DNA from: Streptomyces sp. NBC_01465
GTDB taxonomy: Bacteria > Actinomycetota > Actinomycetes > Streptomycetales > Streptomycetaceae
DNA length: 64,000 nt
Assembly: GCF_036227325.1 (NCBI RefSeq)
Contig: NZ_CP109467.1
Coordinates: forward strand, 4,340,001-4,404,000
Direction of reading: 5' to 3'
Positions 28,119-38,027 of this stretch are shown here, in pieces (positions within the stretch are counted from its first letter, which is position 1; the number at the start of each line of letters is the position of its first letter). Both the position numbers and the translations under genes were made by a program. The notes beneath the pieces were generated by a model. The model ran no database searches and had not been told where the DNA came from. It was given only the letters and a program-made list of their open reading frames with translations.

Positions 28119-28565
28119 GTGCGCCAGTTGCCCGTCCCTGCCCGACTGGTGGTCGCCTCGCTGGCGGCTCTGGCCTCGGCCGGCTGCATGAGCGTGAGCG
28201 ACCATCCGGGCAAACCCGCCTCGTCGGCCTCCGCCTCGCCGCAGGGAGCCGCCGCCGAGCCGGACGGCGGGGCGGCGCCGGGCGGCCGGGGGCGCGTACC
28301 CGGGAAGAAGGGCGAGGACGGCAAGGGCTCGCCCTCGCCCTCGGCCTCCGTATCGGCGGGGGCGTCGGCGCCCGTCGTACCCACCCCGCATCACCCGAAG
28401 GACCCACTGCCCTCGCGGCCGTCGTCGGGGCCGCCGTCGGCGCCCCCCTCGCAGCACTCGGAGCCGCCCATCCCGGAGCCGAGCCCGAGCCCGTCGCCCG
28501 AGCCGAGCAGCCCGCCTCCGGAGCCTTCGACCTCGCCGGTATCGCCGCAGGTGGGGACCGGTTAG
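28119..28565 (+). CDS. Proline/serine-rich lipoprotein
   Basis: 148 residues. Lipobox LASAGC sets the lipidated Cys at residue 23. The rest is low-complexity and disordered: charged Gly-rich stretch (GRGRVPGKKGEDGKG) then long Pro/Ser/Glu tracts, as in cell-wall-spanning linkers. No folded domain. GTG 28119 has GGAGGT 8 bases upstream. Could be a surface spacer protein; function unknown. Confidence 0.68.
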   Translation: MRQLPVPARLVVASLAALASAGCMSVSDHPGKPASSASASPQGAAAEPDGGAAPGGRGRVPGKKGEDGKGSPSPSASVSAGASAPVVPTPHHPKDPLPSRPSSGPPSAPPSQHSEPPIPEPSPSPSPEPSSPPPEPSTSPVSPQVGTG

Positions 28566-28763
28566 GCGGGTCCGGTTTGCCATAACGGGGGGAGGGTGCG
28601 TATGGTTATAGATCGTTTGATCCCATTGCCCGGCGCCGAAAAAGAAGAGCGTCGTGTGGCGCGTACTCTCCCTTGCCGTGGCTGGACCGCATTGAGGCGG
28701 TCGAAATTGCGATTCACGGAGTTATGGGCGCGTGCCGAGACTCCGAGAGGTTTCGCATTTCGT

Positions 28764-30998
28764 ATGTCCAATTCCAGTTCTGACCACACCGTCATGCCCG
28801 AGAACGACGAGATTGTCGTCGCCGAGGCCGAGGCCGTCGTAGAGGCCGCAGAGATCGTCGCCGAGGTCGAGGAGACCGTCGTCGAGGAAGCTGCAGAGCC
28901 CGCCGAGCCCGCCGAGCCCACCATCACCTTCGGAGACCTCGGTCTGCCCGAGGGCATCGTCCGCAAGCTCGCGCAGAACGGCGTCACCGCGCCCTTCCCG
29001 ATCCAGGCCGCGACCATCCCGGACGCCCTGGCCGGCAAGGACATCCTGGGCCGTGGCCGTACCGGCTCCGGCAAGACCCTCTCCTTCGGTCTGCCGACCC
29101 TGGCCTCGCTGGCCGGCGGCACCACCGAGAAGAAGAAGCCCCGCGCGATCATCCTCACCCCGACGCGTGAGCTCGCGATGCAGGTCGCGGACGCGCTGCA
29201 GCCGTACGGCGACGTGCTCGGCCTGAAGATGAAGGTCGTCTGCGGCGGTACGTCCATGGGCAACCAGATCTACGCCCTGGAGCGCGGTGTCGACGTCCTC
29301 GTCGCCACCCCGGGCCGTCTGCGCGACATCATCAACCGTGGCGCCTGCTCGCTCGAGAACGTCCAGATCGCCGTCCTCGACGAGGCCGACCAGATGTCGG
29401 ACCTGGGCTTCCTGCCCGAGGTCACCGAGCTGCTCGACCAGATCCCCGGCGGCGGCCAGCGCATGCTCTTCTCCGCCACCATGGAGAACGAGATCGGCAC
29501 GCTCGTCAAGCGCTACCTGTCCAACCCCGTCACGCACGAGGTCGACAGCGCGCAGGGCAACGTCTCGACCATGTCGCACCACGTCCTCGTCGTGAAGCCG
29601 AAGGACAAGGCGCCGGTCACGGCCGCCATCGCCGCCCGCAAGGGCCGCACGATCATCTTCGTCCGTACGCAGCTGGGCGCCGACCGTATCGCCGAGCAGC
29701 TCATCGAGGCCGGCGTGAAGGCCGACGCGCTGCACGGCGGCATGACGCAGGGTGCCCGTACGCGCGTTCTCGAGGACTTCAAGAAGGGTTACGTCAACGC
29801 GCTCGTCGCGACCGACGTCGCCGCGCGCGGCATCCACGTCGACGGCATCGACCTGGTCCTGAACGTGGACCCGGCCGGTGACCACAAGGACTACCTGCAC
29901 CGCTCGGGCCGTACCGCCCGTGCCGGCAAGTCCGGTGTCGTCGTCTCCCTGTCGCTGCCGCACCAGCGCCGCCAGATCTTCCGGCTGATGGAGGACGCGG
30001 GCGTCGACGCCTCGCGCCACATCATCCAGAGCGCCGGCGCGTTCGAGCCGGAGGTCGCCGAGATCACCGGCGCCCGTTCGCTCACCGAGGTCCAGGCCGA
30101 CGCGTCCGACAACTCCGCCAAGCAGGCCGAGCGCGAGGTCCTCCAGCTCACTCAGGAGCTGGAGCGCGCCACGCGCCGCGCCACCGAGCTGCGCTCGGAG
30201 GCCGACCGCCTGGTCGCCCGTGCCGCGCGCGAGCGGGGCGAGGACCCGGAGGCGGCAGTCGCCGAGGTGACGGAGGCCGCCGAGGCCGAGGTCGCCGCTG
30301 CGGTGTCCGTACCGGAGCAGCCCGCGCCTGCTGTGCGCGAGGAGCGCCGTGACGACCGGGGCAGCTTCCAGCGCCGTGACGACCGTCGCGACGACCGGGG
30401 TGACCGTGGTGGCTACCGCGGTGGCAACGACCGCGGTGGTGACCGTGGCGGCTTCCAGCGTCGTGACGACCGTCCGTCGGGTGGTGGCTTCCGCCGCGAC
30501 AACGACCGTCCCTCGGGCGGCTTCAACCGTGACCGTCGTGACGAGCGTCCGTCGGGTGGTGGCTTCCGCCGCGACAACGACCGTCCGTCCGGTGGCTTCA
30601 ACCGTGACCGTCGTGACGAGCGCCCCGCGGGTGGTGGCTTCCGTCGTGACAACGACCGTCCGTCCGGCGCCAATGGTGGATACGGCCAGCGTCGTGACGA
30701 CCGTCCCGCGGGTGGTGGCTTCCGCCGCGACGACCGTCCGTCCGGTGGCTTCAACCGCGACGACCGCGGTGGCAACGGCGGCTTCAACCGCGACCGTCGC
30801 GATGACCGCCCCTCCGGCGGCCACCGCGGCAGCGACCGTCCGTTCAACCGCGACCGTCGTGACGACCGCCCGTCGACGGGTGGCGGCTTCCGCTCCGGCG
30901 GCGGCAGCAGCGACCGTCCGTACGGCCGCTCGACCGGTACGAACACCGGCACGTTCGGCCGCCGCGACGACAAGCCGCGCTGGAAGCGCAACGGCTGA
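28764..30998 (+). CDS. DEAD-box RNA helicase with RGG-like repeat tail
   Basis: 744 residues. After an acidic Glu/Ala/Val-rich N-terminus (~residues 15-55) come Q motif (FGDLGLPEGIVRKL...PFPIQ), motif I GRGRTGSGKT, PTRELA, TPGR, DEAD (VLDEADQM), SAT, VATDVAARGIHVDG and HRSGRTARAG. A coiled coil (~455-500) leads to a basic tail built on repeated RPSGGGFRRDNDR units that should bind RNA. ATG 28764 is the likely start; the frame is open to 28596 but that part has poor codon bias. The ~200-base upstream gap, less GC-rich, may be a cold-responsive leader as in other such helicases (inference). Confidence 0.92.
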   Translation: MSNSSSDHTVMPENDEIVVAEAEAVVEAAEIVAEVEETVVEEAAEPAEPAEPTITFGDLGLPEGIVRKLAQNGVTAPFPIQAATIPDALAGKDILGRGRTGSGKTLSFGLPTLASLAGGTTEKKKPRAIILTPTRELAMQVADALQPYGDVLGLKMKVVCGGTSMGNQIYALERGVDVLVATPGRLRDIINRGACSLENVQIAVLDEADQMSDLGFLPEVTELLDQIPGGGQRMLFSATMENEIGTLVKRYLSNPVTHEVDSAQGNVSTMSHHVLVVKPKDKAPVTAAIAARKGRTIIFVRTQLGADRIAEQLIEAGVKADALHGGMTQGARTRVLEDFKKGYVNALVATDVAARGIHVDGIDLVLNVDPAGDHKDYLHRSGRTARAGKSGVVVSLSLPHQRRQIFRLMEDAGVDASRHIIQSAGAFEPEVAEITGARSLTEVQADASDNSAKQAEREVLQLTQELERATRRATELRSEADRLVARAARERGEDPEAAVAEVTEAAEAEVAAAVSVPEQPAPAVREERRDDRGSFQRRDDRRDDRGDRGGYRGGNDRGGDRGGFQRRDDRPSGGGFRRDNDRPSGGFNRDRRDERPSGGGFRRDNDRPSGGFNRDRRDERPAGGGFRRDNDRPSGANGGYGQRRDDRPAGGGFRRDDRPSGGFNRDDRGGNGGFNRDRRDDRPSGGHRGSDRPFNRDRRDDRPSTGGGFRSGGGSSDRPYGRSTGTNTGTFGRRDDKPRWKRNG
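30471..30670 (+). repeat. 75-bp in-frame tandem repeats in the helicase tail
   Basis: Units start at 30471, 30546 and 30621 (third partial), each coding a 25-residue block of Arg, Asp, Gly and Phe beginning RPSGGGFRRD. Related degenerate units extend from about 30350 to 30950. Copies are nearly identical in DNA, so repeat number may vary between strains. Confidence 0.8.
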
Positions 30999-31020
30999 TC
31001 GCAGCTGATCCGACCCACCG

Positions 31021-31061
31021 GAAGAGCCCTGCTCGATGCACCGCATCGGGCAGGGCTCTTC
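31021..31061 (+). terminator. Terminator after the helicase gene
   Basis: 19-bp stem (31021-31039 with 31043-31061) with a single G-T pair and a 3-base loop, 22 bases past the helicase stop. Confidence 0.8.
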
Positions 31062-31137
31062 TGCTGTTCGTTGCACAGCGCACTGATAGCCTCCGGCTCT
31101 CGCATACCGATGCGATACGAGGGTCTGGGGAGGCCTG

Positions 31138-34100
31138 GTGGGGGTTCTGATACGCCGTCGTGAGTGGAGACGGGCTGCCGTTGCTCTTGCAGTCACCGCC
31201 GCGATCGCCGGTGCAATGGGTCCGTTGGGCAGTCCGGCCGTGGCCGATACCGTGCCGCCTCAGGTGGTGCTCGATCCGGCCACTCGTACGGTGAGCCCCG
31301 GCACTCTGGAGATGGCCGGCCGGACCGGGTTCCTGCACTGGGAGGGCAGTGCGGTCGGTCATGTGTGGACCGACTACGCAACCGGCGTGACGACAGGGCG
31401 AGCCCTTCCCGTCGGCAGCTCGTCCCTCATCAACACCTCGTCGGACGTGATCGCCTACAAGGGCAGCGCAACGGGGGAGATCCGTCTGGTCGACGCCGTG
31501 GGCGGCCGCGAGCGGACCATGCAATTGCCGGAGGGATTCACCCTCAAGGTGATGCGCGGGGACACCGCCCTCGCCACCACCGTCTCGGCCGGGGGCACCA
31601 GCGAGTGCCATCTGTTCCGTCTCGACGGGACGGACCTCAGCGATCGCAAGGTGACCGGCATGCCCAGCGGGGCACCCTGCACCGCAGTCGACTCGGTATC
31701 GGCCGGCACCGGTGACAACACCGTCGCGGTCGTCAGGTACTCGGTCGCGGGGGCCTGGCACTTCGGGCTCGTCGGCCTGGACACCGCCGCACTCACCGAA
31801 CTTCCGCTCCCTGCGGGGCCGCAGAACATCCAGGTCACCAAGGACTACATCTCCTGGCACGACGTCGTCGCCCACGCGGTCAACGTGCTCCCTCGCGCGG
31901 ATCTGCAAGCGGCCGCGCGCGTCATTCCGGACTCCTCGACCTATGGAACCCAGGCGTACTTGGTCGGCAACCGGGTCTTCCGGATGGTCGGTGGGTACGG
32001 CACGCTCACCGTCGTCGCACCGACCGGCGAGGCGGGCACGGCCCTGCATTCCGTACCCTCCTACCACGCGCTGGCCGGACCGGACGGCAGTCTGCTCGTC
32101 ACGGGTGAGGCAACCGTCCCCGGCGACTACGCGGTGCACCACTTCACCGCCGACGCGGAAGGCGTCCCCGTACGGGCCGAGGTCTTCCCCGTGCCCTGGC
32201 AGCCGTCGCACAGCGCGCGCATCGCGCTCGCAGCCGGCCGGATCGCCAGCTCCGAGGCCGATCCCCACGGCGAGCCACTGGGCTTCGTCGACCGGCAGGC
32301 GGCTGTGTCCGGCTCGCCCACGGAGAGCGCCAAGACCTACCTCGGTGAGGACGTCACCTTCGACGCAGCCTGCAGGACCGCCCAGGGCTGTCCCGAGGTG
32401 TTCCCGACCGTCGACGGACGGCTGGTCTACGGAACGATCGAGACCACCGGCGCCCGCCTCCATGTCGTCGACGCCGCGCACAAGGCCCCGGGCACCCAGC
32501 GTGATCTCGGCACCACCTGGCTGACCGTCGACGGAGTCTCCAGCCACTACGTCACCTACGAGACGGGGACGGCCACGGCTTCCCGTACCGAGGTACGCGA
32601 CCTCGACACACTTTCCGTCGTGCACACCGGCCCCGCAGGTGCCACCGCCCTCTGGGGCGGCACGCTCTGGCAGGCCGGCGCCGGTGGCAAGCTGACGGCG
32701 ACCGCCCTGGCCACGGGCGCGGTGACACGCACCCTCGCCACGGGTGCCTCCTGCACGGTCAGCAGGCTCCAGGCCTCGGCCCGCCACCTCTACTGGGAGT
32801 GCGGTACGAAGCCGGACTCGGCCGGGGTCGTCGACCTGGGCACGGGCAGGGCGACGGCGCTCGGCGCCGGTGCCACTGCCGGGCGGCTCGGTGACGGGTT
32901 CGTGGCCCGGCTGGACAGCGACCGGCAGGTCACCGTCACGGATCTGACCGGTGCGGCGCCCGTCGAGCGTCTGCTGGGTGGAACCGCCAACTCGACCGTT
33001 CCGGGCGTCGGTTGGGCGGCCGATCCGTACAGCGGGCTGGTGGCGTACGAAGCCGGGGACCAGCAGGTGCGCCTCGCCCGGACCGGGACCGGGCCCGCGC
33101 CGCTCGCGCAGATCGATGCGACCGTACCGGCTGCGCTGACCGTGGACAGCGGTCCCGGCTGGACACCGAGCTGGTGGCTTTCGAAGCCCGCGGCCTCGTG
33201 GACGCTGCAGCTGCGCAACAAGGCGACCGGAGCCACGGTGGACACCCTCTCCGGGGGCGTGGCACGTGGGCTGATCAAGACGACGTGGGACGGCGTCCCT
33301 TCGGCCGGCCACCCGGTGCCCAACGGCACCTACACCTGGACGCTGACGGCTCAGCCGGCGGATGGACAGGGCGCGGCGCTGACGAAGACCGGAGCGCTGA
33401 AGGTGACCGGGGGCGCGGCGGTACGGCGGGACGCCAACAGTGACGGTGTCGGGGATCTGCTGACCATGAACGGTTCGGGCGGGCTGACCTTCCAACTGTT
33501 CAATGGCGCGGGGAAGTTGTCCGGCGGAATTTCCGGCGGCGGCTGGCCGACGACGGCTTATGCGGTGCCTTTCGGCGACTTCAGCGGTGACCGGTGCAAT
33601 GACGTGCTCGTGCGGTACACCTCGGGCGAGCTGCGTTCGTACAAGCCCGCGTGCGGGAAGGCCGTCACGCCCTCGACTCCCTATGTGAAGGTCGGGGCCT
33701 CGGGCTGGCAGCAGTACGACGTGCTGACCTCGCCGGGAGATCTGAATGGTGACGGGCTCCCCGATCTGGTCGCCCGGCAGAAGACGACCGGCGACATGTA
33801 TTTCTACGCGGGCCGTTCCGACGGGAAGTTCGCGGCAAAGGTGAAGATCTTCACCAACTGGAAGACCTACGGGCAGATTGCGGGCGTCGGTGACATCACC
33901 GGCGACGGCAAGGCGGATCTGATCGCCCACGACAAGGCGGGCGGCCTGTGGCGCTACGACGGCACCGGAAAGGGCACCTTCAAGGCGCGCGTGAAGGTCT
34001 TCTCCAATTGGGGGACCTCGTACAACACGATCGTCGGCGTCGGTGACGTGACCGGGGACGGCAAGGCGGATCTCGTCGAGCGCGACACCGGCGGGAAGCT

Positions 34101-34188
34101 GTTCCGCAACGACGGGAACGGCAAGGGGTCGTTCGGCGGCCGTACGCAGATCGCCACCGACTGGCAGGGGTACAAGGGCGTTTTCTGA
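31138..34188 (+). CDS. Secreted propeller/FG-GAP (VCBS) repeat protein A
   Basis: 1016 residues. Signal peptide to about residue 37 (VAVALAVTAAIAGAMG). Residues ~45-690 are beta-rich, WD/propeller-like and unassigned; ~690-755 resembles a FlgD-type Ig domain (WTLQLRNKATGATVDTL, GTYTWTLTA). The C-terminal ~260 residues are FG-GAP repeats with calcium-type loops DANSDGVGD, DLNGDGLPD, DITGDGKAD and DVTGDGKAD. GTG 31138 follows GGGGAGG. First of four related genes; a terminator separates it from the next. Probably an extracellular calcium-binding protein; ligand unknown. Confidence 0.88.
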   Translation: MGVLIRRREWRRAAVALAVTAAIAGAMGPLGSPAVADTVPPQVVLDPATRTVSPGTLEMAGRTGFLHWEGSAVGHVWTDYATGVTTGRALPVGSSSLINTSSDVIAYKGSATGEIRLVDAVGGRERTMQLPEGFTLKVMRGDTALATTVSAGGTSECHLFRLDGTDLSDRKVTGMPSGAPCTAVDSVSAGTGDNTVAVVRYSVAGAWHFGLVGLDTAALTELPLPAGPQNIQVTKDYISWHDVVAHAVNVLPRADLQAAARVIPDSSTYGTQAYLVGNRVFRMVGGYGTLTVVAPTGEAGTALHSVPSYHALAGPDGSLLVTGEATVPGDYAVHHFTADAEGVPVRAEVFPVPWQPSHSARIALAAGRIASSEADPHGEPLGFVDRQAAVSGSPTESAKTYLGEDVTFDAACRTAQGCPEVFPTVDGRLVYGTIETTGARLHVVDAAHKAPGTQRDLGTTWLTVDGVSSHYVTYETGTATASRTEVRDLDTLSVVHTGPAGATALWGGTLWQAGAGGKLTATALATGAVTRTLATGASCTVSRLQASARHLYWECGTKPDSAGVVDLGTGRATALGAGATAGRLGDGFVARLDSDRQVTVTDLTGAAPVERLLGGTANSTVPGVGWAADPYSGLVAYEAGDQQVRLARTGTGPAPLAQIDATVPAALTVDSGPGWTPSWWLSKPAASWTLQLRNKATGATVDTLSGGVARGLIKTTWDGVPSAGHPVPNGTYTWTLTAQPADGQGAALTKTGALKVTGGAAVRRDANSDGVGDLLTMNGSGGLTFQLFNGAGKLSGGISGGGWPTTAYAVPFGDFSGDRCNDVLVRYTSGELRSYKPACGKAVTPSTPYVKVGASGWQQYDVLTSPGDLNGDGLPDLVARQKTTGDMYFYAGRSDGKFAAKVKIFTNWKTYGQIAGVGDITGDGKADLIAHDKAGGLWRYDGTGKGTFKARVKVFSNWGTSYNTIVGVGDVTGDGKADLVERDTGGKLFRNDGNGKGSFGGRTQIATDWQGYKGVF

Positions 34189-34204
34189 TCCTTCTGCCGG
34201 CCAG

Positions 34205-34246
34205 GAAGCGTGTCCGTCCATTACCGGGCGGGCACGCTTCTCTTTT
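34205..34246 (+). terminator. Intrinsic terminator between FG-GAP genes A and B
   Basis: 12-bp stem (34205-34216 with 34229-34240) with one G-T pair, followed by TCTTTT. It implies gene B has its own promoter; TAAGAT at 34274-34279 is a -10 candidate. Confidence 0.7.
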
Positions 34247-34369
34247 CACTTCCGTCACAGATAAAGCTGCTGTTAAGATCCGCCCACTGAGATGTGGGGG
34301 GCACCGGCCGGGGGGCTGGTTCAGGGGTTTCTCTCCATGTCCTTTCGGACTCCCGGGGAGGGACCCTCT

Positions 34370-36478
34370 GTGGCTCGCCGTTTGCGTGGCCGTACAACTC
34401 TGGTGGCCCTGGCGGTGATCGCGGCGAGCGCCGTGTCGACCGCGGCCGCCGCGCAGGCACCGACTCCGGTGCAGACGAGCGGTGTGTGGGGCATCGACTT
34501 CTCCGGCGGCGTACTGAACACGGTGGAGCGCGCCGCCAACGGGGAGATGTGGATCTGGCAGCGACACGTTCCGGCGGACGGCACGTCCACCGGGGACCGT
34601 TCCACCGTGACGTACGCGGGGGTCTACGCGGGCGGCAGCCATCTCAAGACCGTGCCGTGCGAAGCGGGCGACTGTGTGCCGCTGGTCAGTTCGGGCAACG
34701 GGCACGTCGGTGTGGTCAATGTGGACGCGGCGGGCAAGGAATCCGTCCAGATCTGGACCGGCCGGGGCTCCTACTACTCGGACCCGGTGCACTCCACGGA
34801 CGTCCGGATCCAGGACGTGAACGGCGCGTACTACGCCTTCAACGCGGGATCGCCGGCGCAGCAGTATGTCGAAGGTGATCAGCGGTACCGCTACACGGAC
34901 GTGCGGATGACGCGTGCGGCAACTGCCTCCAGCGTGTGGGGAACCAGGCTGTGGACCGCGTCGTCCACGGCCGGCGCGGTGACCTCGATCGACATCGTGC
35001 AGAAAAAGGTCGTTGAGACAGTCGCAACGGGAGCCCCCTGTGCGATCAAGGAGGTGCAGTCGGTCGGCCGCTGGGTCTACTGGAACTGCGGTCCTGGCGG
35101 CGCTGCCGGGGTCTATGACCGTACGGCGAAGAAGTCGGTCGGCGTAGCGCCCGGCTCCGCGCTCCTGGGCGACGGGTACCTGGTGCAGCACGACCGGGCC
35201 GCGGGAAAGCTCGTGCTCACCGACTTCCACACGGGTGTGGCGGGCGCTCCGCGCGCCGTCGCGGATCTGCCTGCCGGGGTCACCGTCGACCAGCGGCGGC
35301 AGACCTGGGCCGTGGACAGGTTCGGCGGGAACATCGCCTACGTCGGCACCGACAAGGCCGTCCACATCGTGCCCAGCGGTGTGCCCGCGCAGCCGCCCGG
35401 AAAGATCGCCTCGGACACGGACGACATCTATCTCGACCTCAAGGACACCAGCGGCGGGCAGGTCTGGGCGAGTACGTGGCAGCTGAACCGTGAGGTGACG
35501 TGGACCTTTACGGTGAAGGACGCATCCGGCCGCGCCGTCCGTGTTCTGAAGGGCGGTCCCACTGCCGAGGTCGACCTCGTGTGGGACGGCAAGACCGATG
35601 CGGGCAGCTATACCTACAACGGTCCGCACACCTGGACGCTGACCGCCACCGCCACCCAGGGGTCCGCTGTGTACACGACCTCCGGCTCGGTCGTCGTCAG
35701 CGGCGGGCGGCAGGGCTTCCACGACCAGGGGGCCGACAGCCTCGGCGATCTGATCACGCTCAACGCGTCGGGCGGGATGAACCTCCAGTTCGGACAGCGC
35801 AACGCCGCGTTCTACAAGAGCGCCACCGGATCCGGCTGGCCGGCCGGCACCGTTGCCGTGCCGTTCGCCGACACCGGCAGCGACCGCTGCTCCGAGCTGC
35901 TGGTACGGATGCCGACGGGCGAGCTGCGTCGCTACACGGGGCGGTGCGGAAACTCGTACACGCCCGCCAACAGCCATGCCTCGCTGGGCGGCGGCTGGCA
36001 GCAGTACGACGTGCTGACCTCGCCGGGGGATCTGAACGGCGACGGTCGCGCAGATCTGATTGCACGTCAGAAGTCCACCGGTGACATGTACTTCTACGCG
36101 GGGATCGCCGGAGGGAAGTTCGCCGCGAAGGTGAAGCTTGCGTCCAACTGGAAGACGTACGGGCAGATCGCGGGTGTCGGCGACATCACCGGCGACGGCA
36201 GGGCGGACCTGGTCGCCCACGACAAGGCCGGTGGGCTGTGGCGCTACAACGGTCTGGGCAACGGGAAGTTCGCGGCCCGGGTGAAGGTCTTCTCCAACTG
36301 GGGGACCTCGTACAACGCGATCATCGGCGTCGGTGACATCACCGGCGACGGCAAGGCGGACCTCGTCGAGCGCGACACGGGCGGACGGCTCTTCCGCAAC
36401 ACCGGCAACGGCAAGGGGTCGTTCGGCGGCCGTACGCAGATCGCCACCGGGTGGCAGACCTACAAGGGAATCTTCTGA
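34370..36478 (+). CDS. Secreted propeller/FG-GAP repeat protein B
   Basis: 702 residues from GTG 34370, placed 8 bases after GGGGAGG and giving a clean signal peptide (RRLRGRTTLVALAVIAAS, cleavage near AAAQA); ATG 34337 is an alternative. It is like protein A but lacks about 300 residues of the N-terminal beta region. Shared parts are the GAPC...YWNCG segment, the FlgD-like Ig domain (REVTWTFTVKDASGRAV) and FG-GAP loops DLNGDGRAD, DITGDGRAD, DITGDGKAD. Its stop overlaps the next start (TGATG), so B and C are coupled. Confidence 0.85.
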   Translation: MARRLRGRTTLVALAVIAASAVSTAAAAQAPTPVQTSGVWGIDFSGGVLNTVERAANGEMWIWQRHVPADGTSTGDRSTVTYAGVYAGGSHLKTVPCEAGDCVPLVSSGNGHVGVVNVDAAGKESVQIWTGRGSYYSDPVHSTDVRIQDVNGAYYAFNAGSPAQQYVEGDQRYRYTDVRMTRAATASSVWGTRLWTASSTAGAVTSIDIVQKKVVETVATGAPCAIKEVQSVGRWVYWNCGPGGAAGVYDRTAKKSVGVAPGSALLGDGYLVQHDRAAGKLVLTDFHTGVAGAPRAVADLPAGVTVDQRRQTWAVDRFGGNIAYVGTDKAVHIVPSGVPAQPPGKIASDTDDIYLDLKDTSGGQVWASTWQLNREVTWTFTVKDASGRAVRVLKGGPTAEVDLVWDGKTDAGSYTYNGPHTWTLTATATQGSAVYTTSGSVVVSGGRQGFHDQGADSLGDLITLNASGGMNLQFGQRNAAFYKSATGSGWPAGTVAVPFADTGSDRCSELLVRMPTGELRRYTGRCGNSYTPANSHASLGGGWQQYDVLTSPGDLNGDGRADLIARQKSTGDMYFYAGIAGGKFAAKVKLASNWKTYGQIAGVGDITGDGRADLVAHDKAGGLWRYNGLGNGKFAARVKVFSNWGTSYNAIIGVGDITGDGKADLVERDTGGRLFRNTGNGKGSFGGRTQIATGWQTYKGIF

Positions 36479-38019
36479 TGCGCATGCTCCGCGGCCGTTC
36501 GGGCCGACTGGTCGCTGTCCTGGCGGCATCGGGCTCCCTCGCCGCCGGTCTTCTCGGGACGGGCGCGCCGAGTGCGGCGGCCGCGACGACCGTGCCGTCC
36601 TGGGTCATCCCGATGTACAACGAGGACGATGCCTCGGGCGCACATCGCGCCTGCACCGGCATCGTGCTCTCGAAGACCAAGACGCTCGCCACCCCCGACT
36701 GCTTCACGGGGATGGACGAGCCGGACATGGAGTGGGACTACGACCTCAAGTCGGGTCAACTCGCGGGCGGCAGCAACGGGGTGACCTACCACAGCCACCC
36801 GCAGTACGACTCGGCGTCCCGCCGAGGCGACCTCACTGTCGCCACCCGCCGCACCCCCGACAGCTCCGGGAAGGCCCCGCTGGCTTCGGCCTCGGACTCG
36901 GCGCTCTGGGCGACGGGCGCCAAGGCGACGTACTACTCCTGGGCCGGTCTCGACCTGGACTCCGCGCCGCGCGTGCGCCACAGCGAACAGGTCGTGGTGA
37001 AGTCGGCGGCGGACTGCGCCTCCCTGCTGGGCAGTTCACTGCCGAGCGGGACGCTGTGCACGGCGCCCGCGCCGGGAGCCGCGCCGGTCGCCGACGACGA
37101 CCAGTGCTTCGGTGACGCGGGCGGGGCGCTCGTGGCGGGCGGCAAGCTGATCGCCGTATCGGCGACCAAGTCGACCGGATGCGTGAAGGGCGGGGTGCGG
37201 CTGTACACGCGCATCGCCTCCTACCGCGGGGTCGTCGACGCCTGGACCAGGGACACGGACCTCGACTACCGCTCCAGCGGGGGAGTCCTCGCCGCCGAGT
37301 CGGGGAGCATCGTCGCCTTCTGCTCGACCGACCAGGGGCGCCATCTCTCCGGTTGCTACGCGGACGGCGTCGGAACCTTCTTCGCCAGCGGGTACAACAC
37401 CATCCTCCAGGCGGGGGACATGAACGGCGACGGCTTCGGGGACCTGCTCGCGCGTACGACCTCCGGGACTCTCTACCGCGTCAACGGCAATGAATTCATC
37501 GACCCCGACTTCGACCACCGAGTGAAGATCGGGACCGGCTGGAACATCTACGACCGGCTGGTGGCCGTACGCGATGTCTCCGGCGACGGCAGGAACGACC
37601 TGATCGGCCGCGACAAGTCCGGAGTGCTCTGGCTCTACCGGGGCACCAGCGACGGCAAGTTCGCCGGCCGGGCGCGCATCGGCGGCGGCTGGAACCAGTT
37701 CACCGTCATCACCGGCAGCGGCGACCTCTCCGGTGACGGACTCTCGGACATGGTCGCCCGCGACAAGGCCGGTGTGCTCTGGCTCTACCGGGGCAACGGC
37801 CGGGGCGGCTTCGCACCGCGCACGCGGGTCGGAGGCGGCTGGGGCCAGTACAACGCGATCGTCGCCAGCGGCGACATGGACCACAACGGACGCCAGGACA
37901 TCCTGGCGCGCACCCCGGCCGGGGCGGTCTACCTCTACAACGCGAACCACAAGGGCACCTTCGACGCGAAGAGGCAGCTCGCGGTGACCCGTTGGAAGAA
38001 GTACGCGCGGATCAGCTGA
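36478..38019 (+). CDS. Secreted trypsin-fold pseudoprotease with FG-GAP repeats (protein C)
   Basis: 513 residues: signal peptide (to ~36, PSAAAA), trypsin-like domain (~38-255), then FG-GAP repeats with loops DMNGDGFGD, DVSGDGRND, DLSGDGLSD and DMDHNGRQD. The chymotrypsin fold is shown by the disulfide pairs (Cys59/Cys75, Cys180/Cys194, Cys210/Cys235) and flanking motifs. The His of TAAHC is Asp74 (ATPDC), and the nucleophile of GDSGG is Ala214 (GDAGG); Asp118 is kept. So it cannot cleave by the usual mechanism and is more likely a binding protein. Active relatives with FG-GAP tails exist in this genus. ATG 36478 overlaps the previous stop. Confidence 0.85.
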   Translation: MRMLRGRSGRLVAVLAASGSLAAGLLGTGAPSAAAATTVPSWVIPMYNEDDASGAHRACTGIVLSKTKTLATPDCFTGMDEPDMEWDYDLKSGQLAGGSNGVTYHSHPQYDSASRRGDLTVATRRTPDSSGKAPLASASDSALWATGAKATYYSWAGLDLDSAPRVRHSEQVVVKSAADCASLLGSSLPSGTLCTAPAPGAAPVADDDQCFGDAGGALVAGGKLIAVSATKSTGCVKGGVRLYTRIASYRGVVDAWTRDTDLDYRSSGGVLAAESGSIVAFCSTDQGRHLSGCYADGVGTFFASGYNTILQAGDMNGDGFGDLLARTTSGTLYRVNGNEFIDPDFDHRVKIGTGWNIYDRLVAVRDVSGDGRNDLIGRDKSGVLWLYRGTSDGKFAGRARIGGGWNQFTVITGSGDLSGDGLSDMVARDKAGVLWLYRGNGRGGFAPRTRVGGGWGQYNAIVASGDMDHNGRQDILARTPAGAVYLYNANHKGTFDAKRQLAVTRWKKYARIS

Positions 38020-38027
38020 ACATCGAC

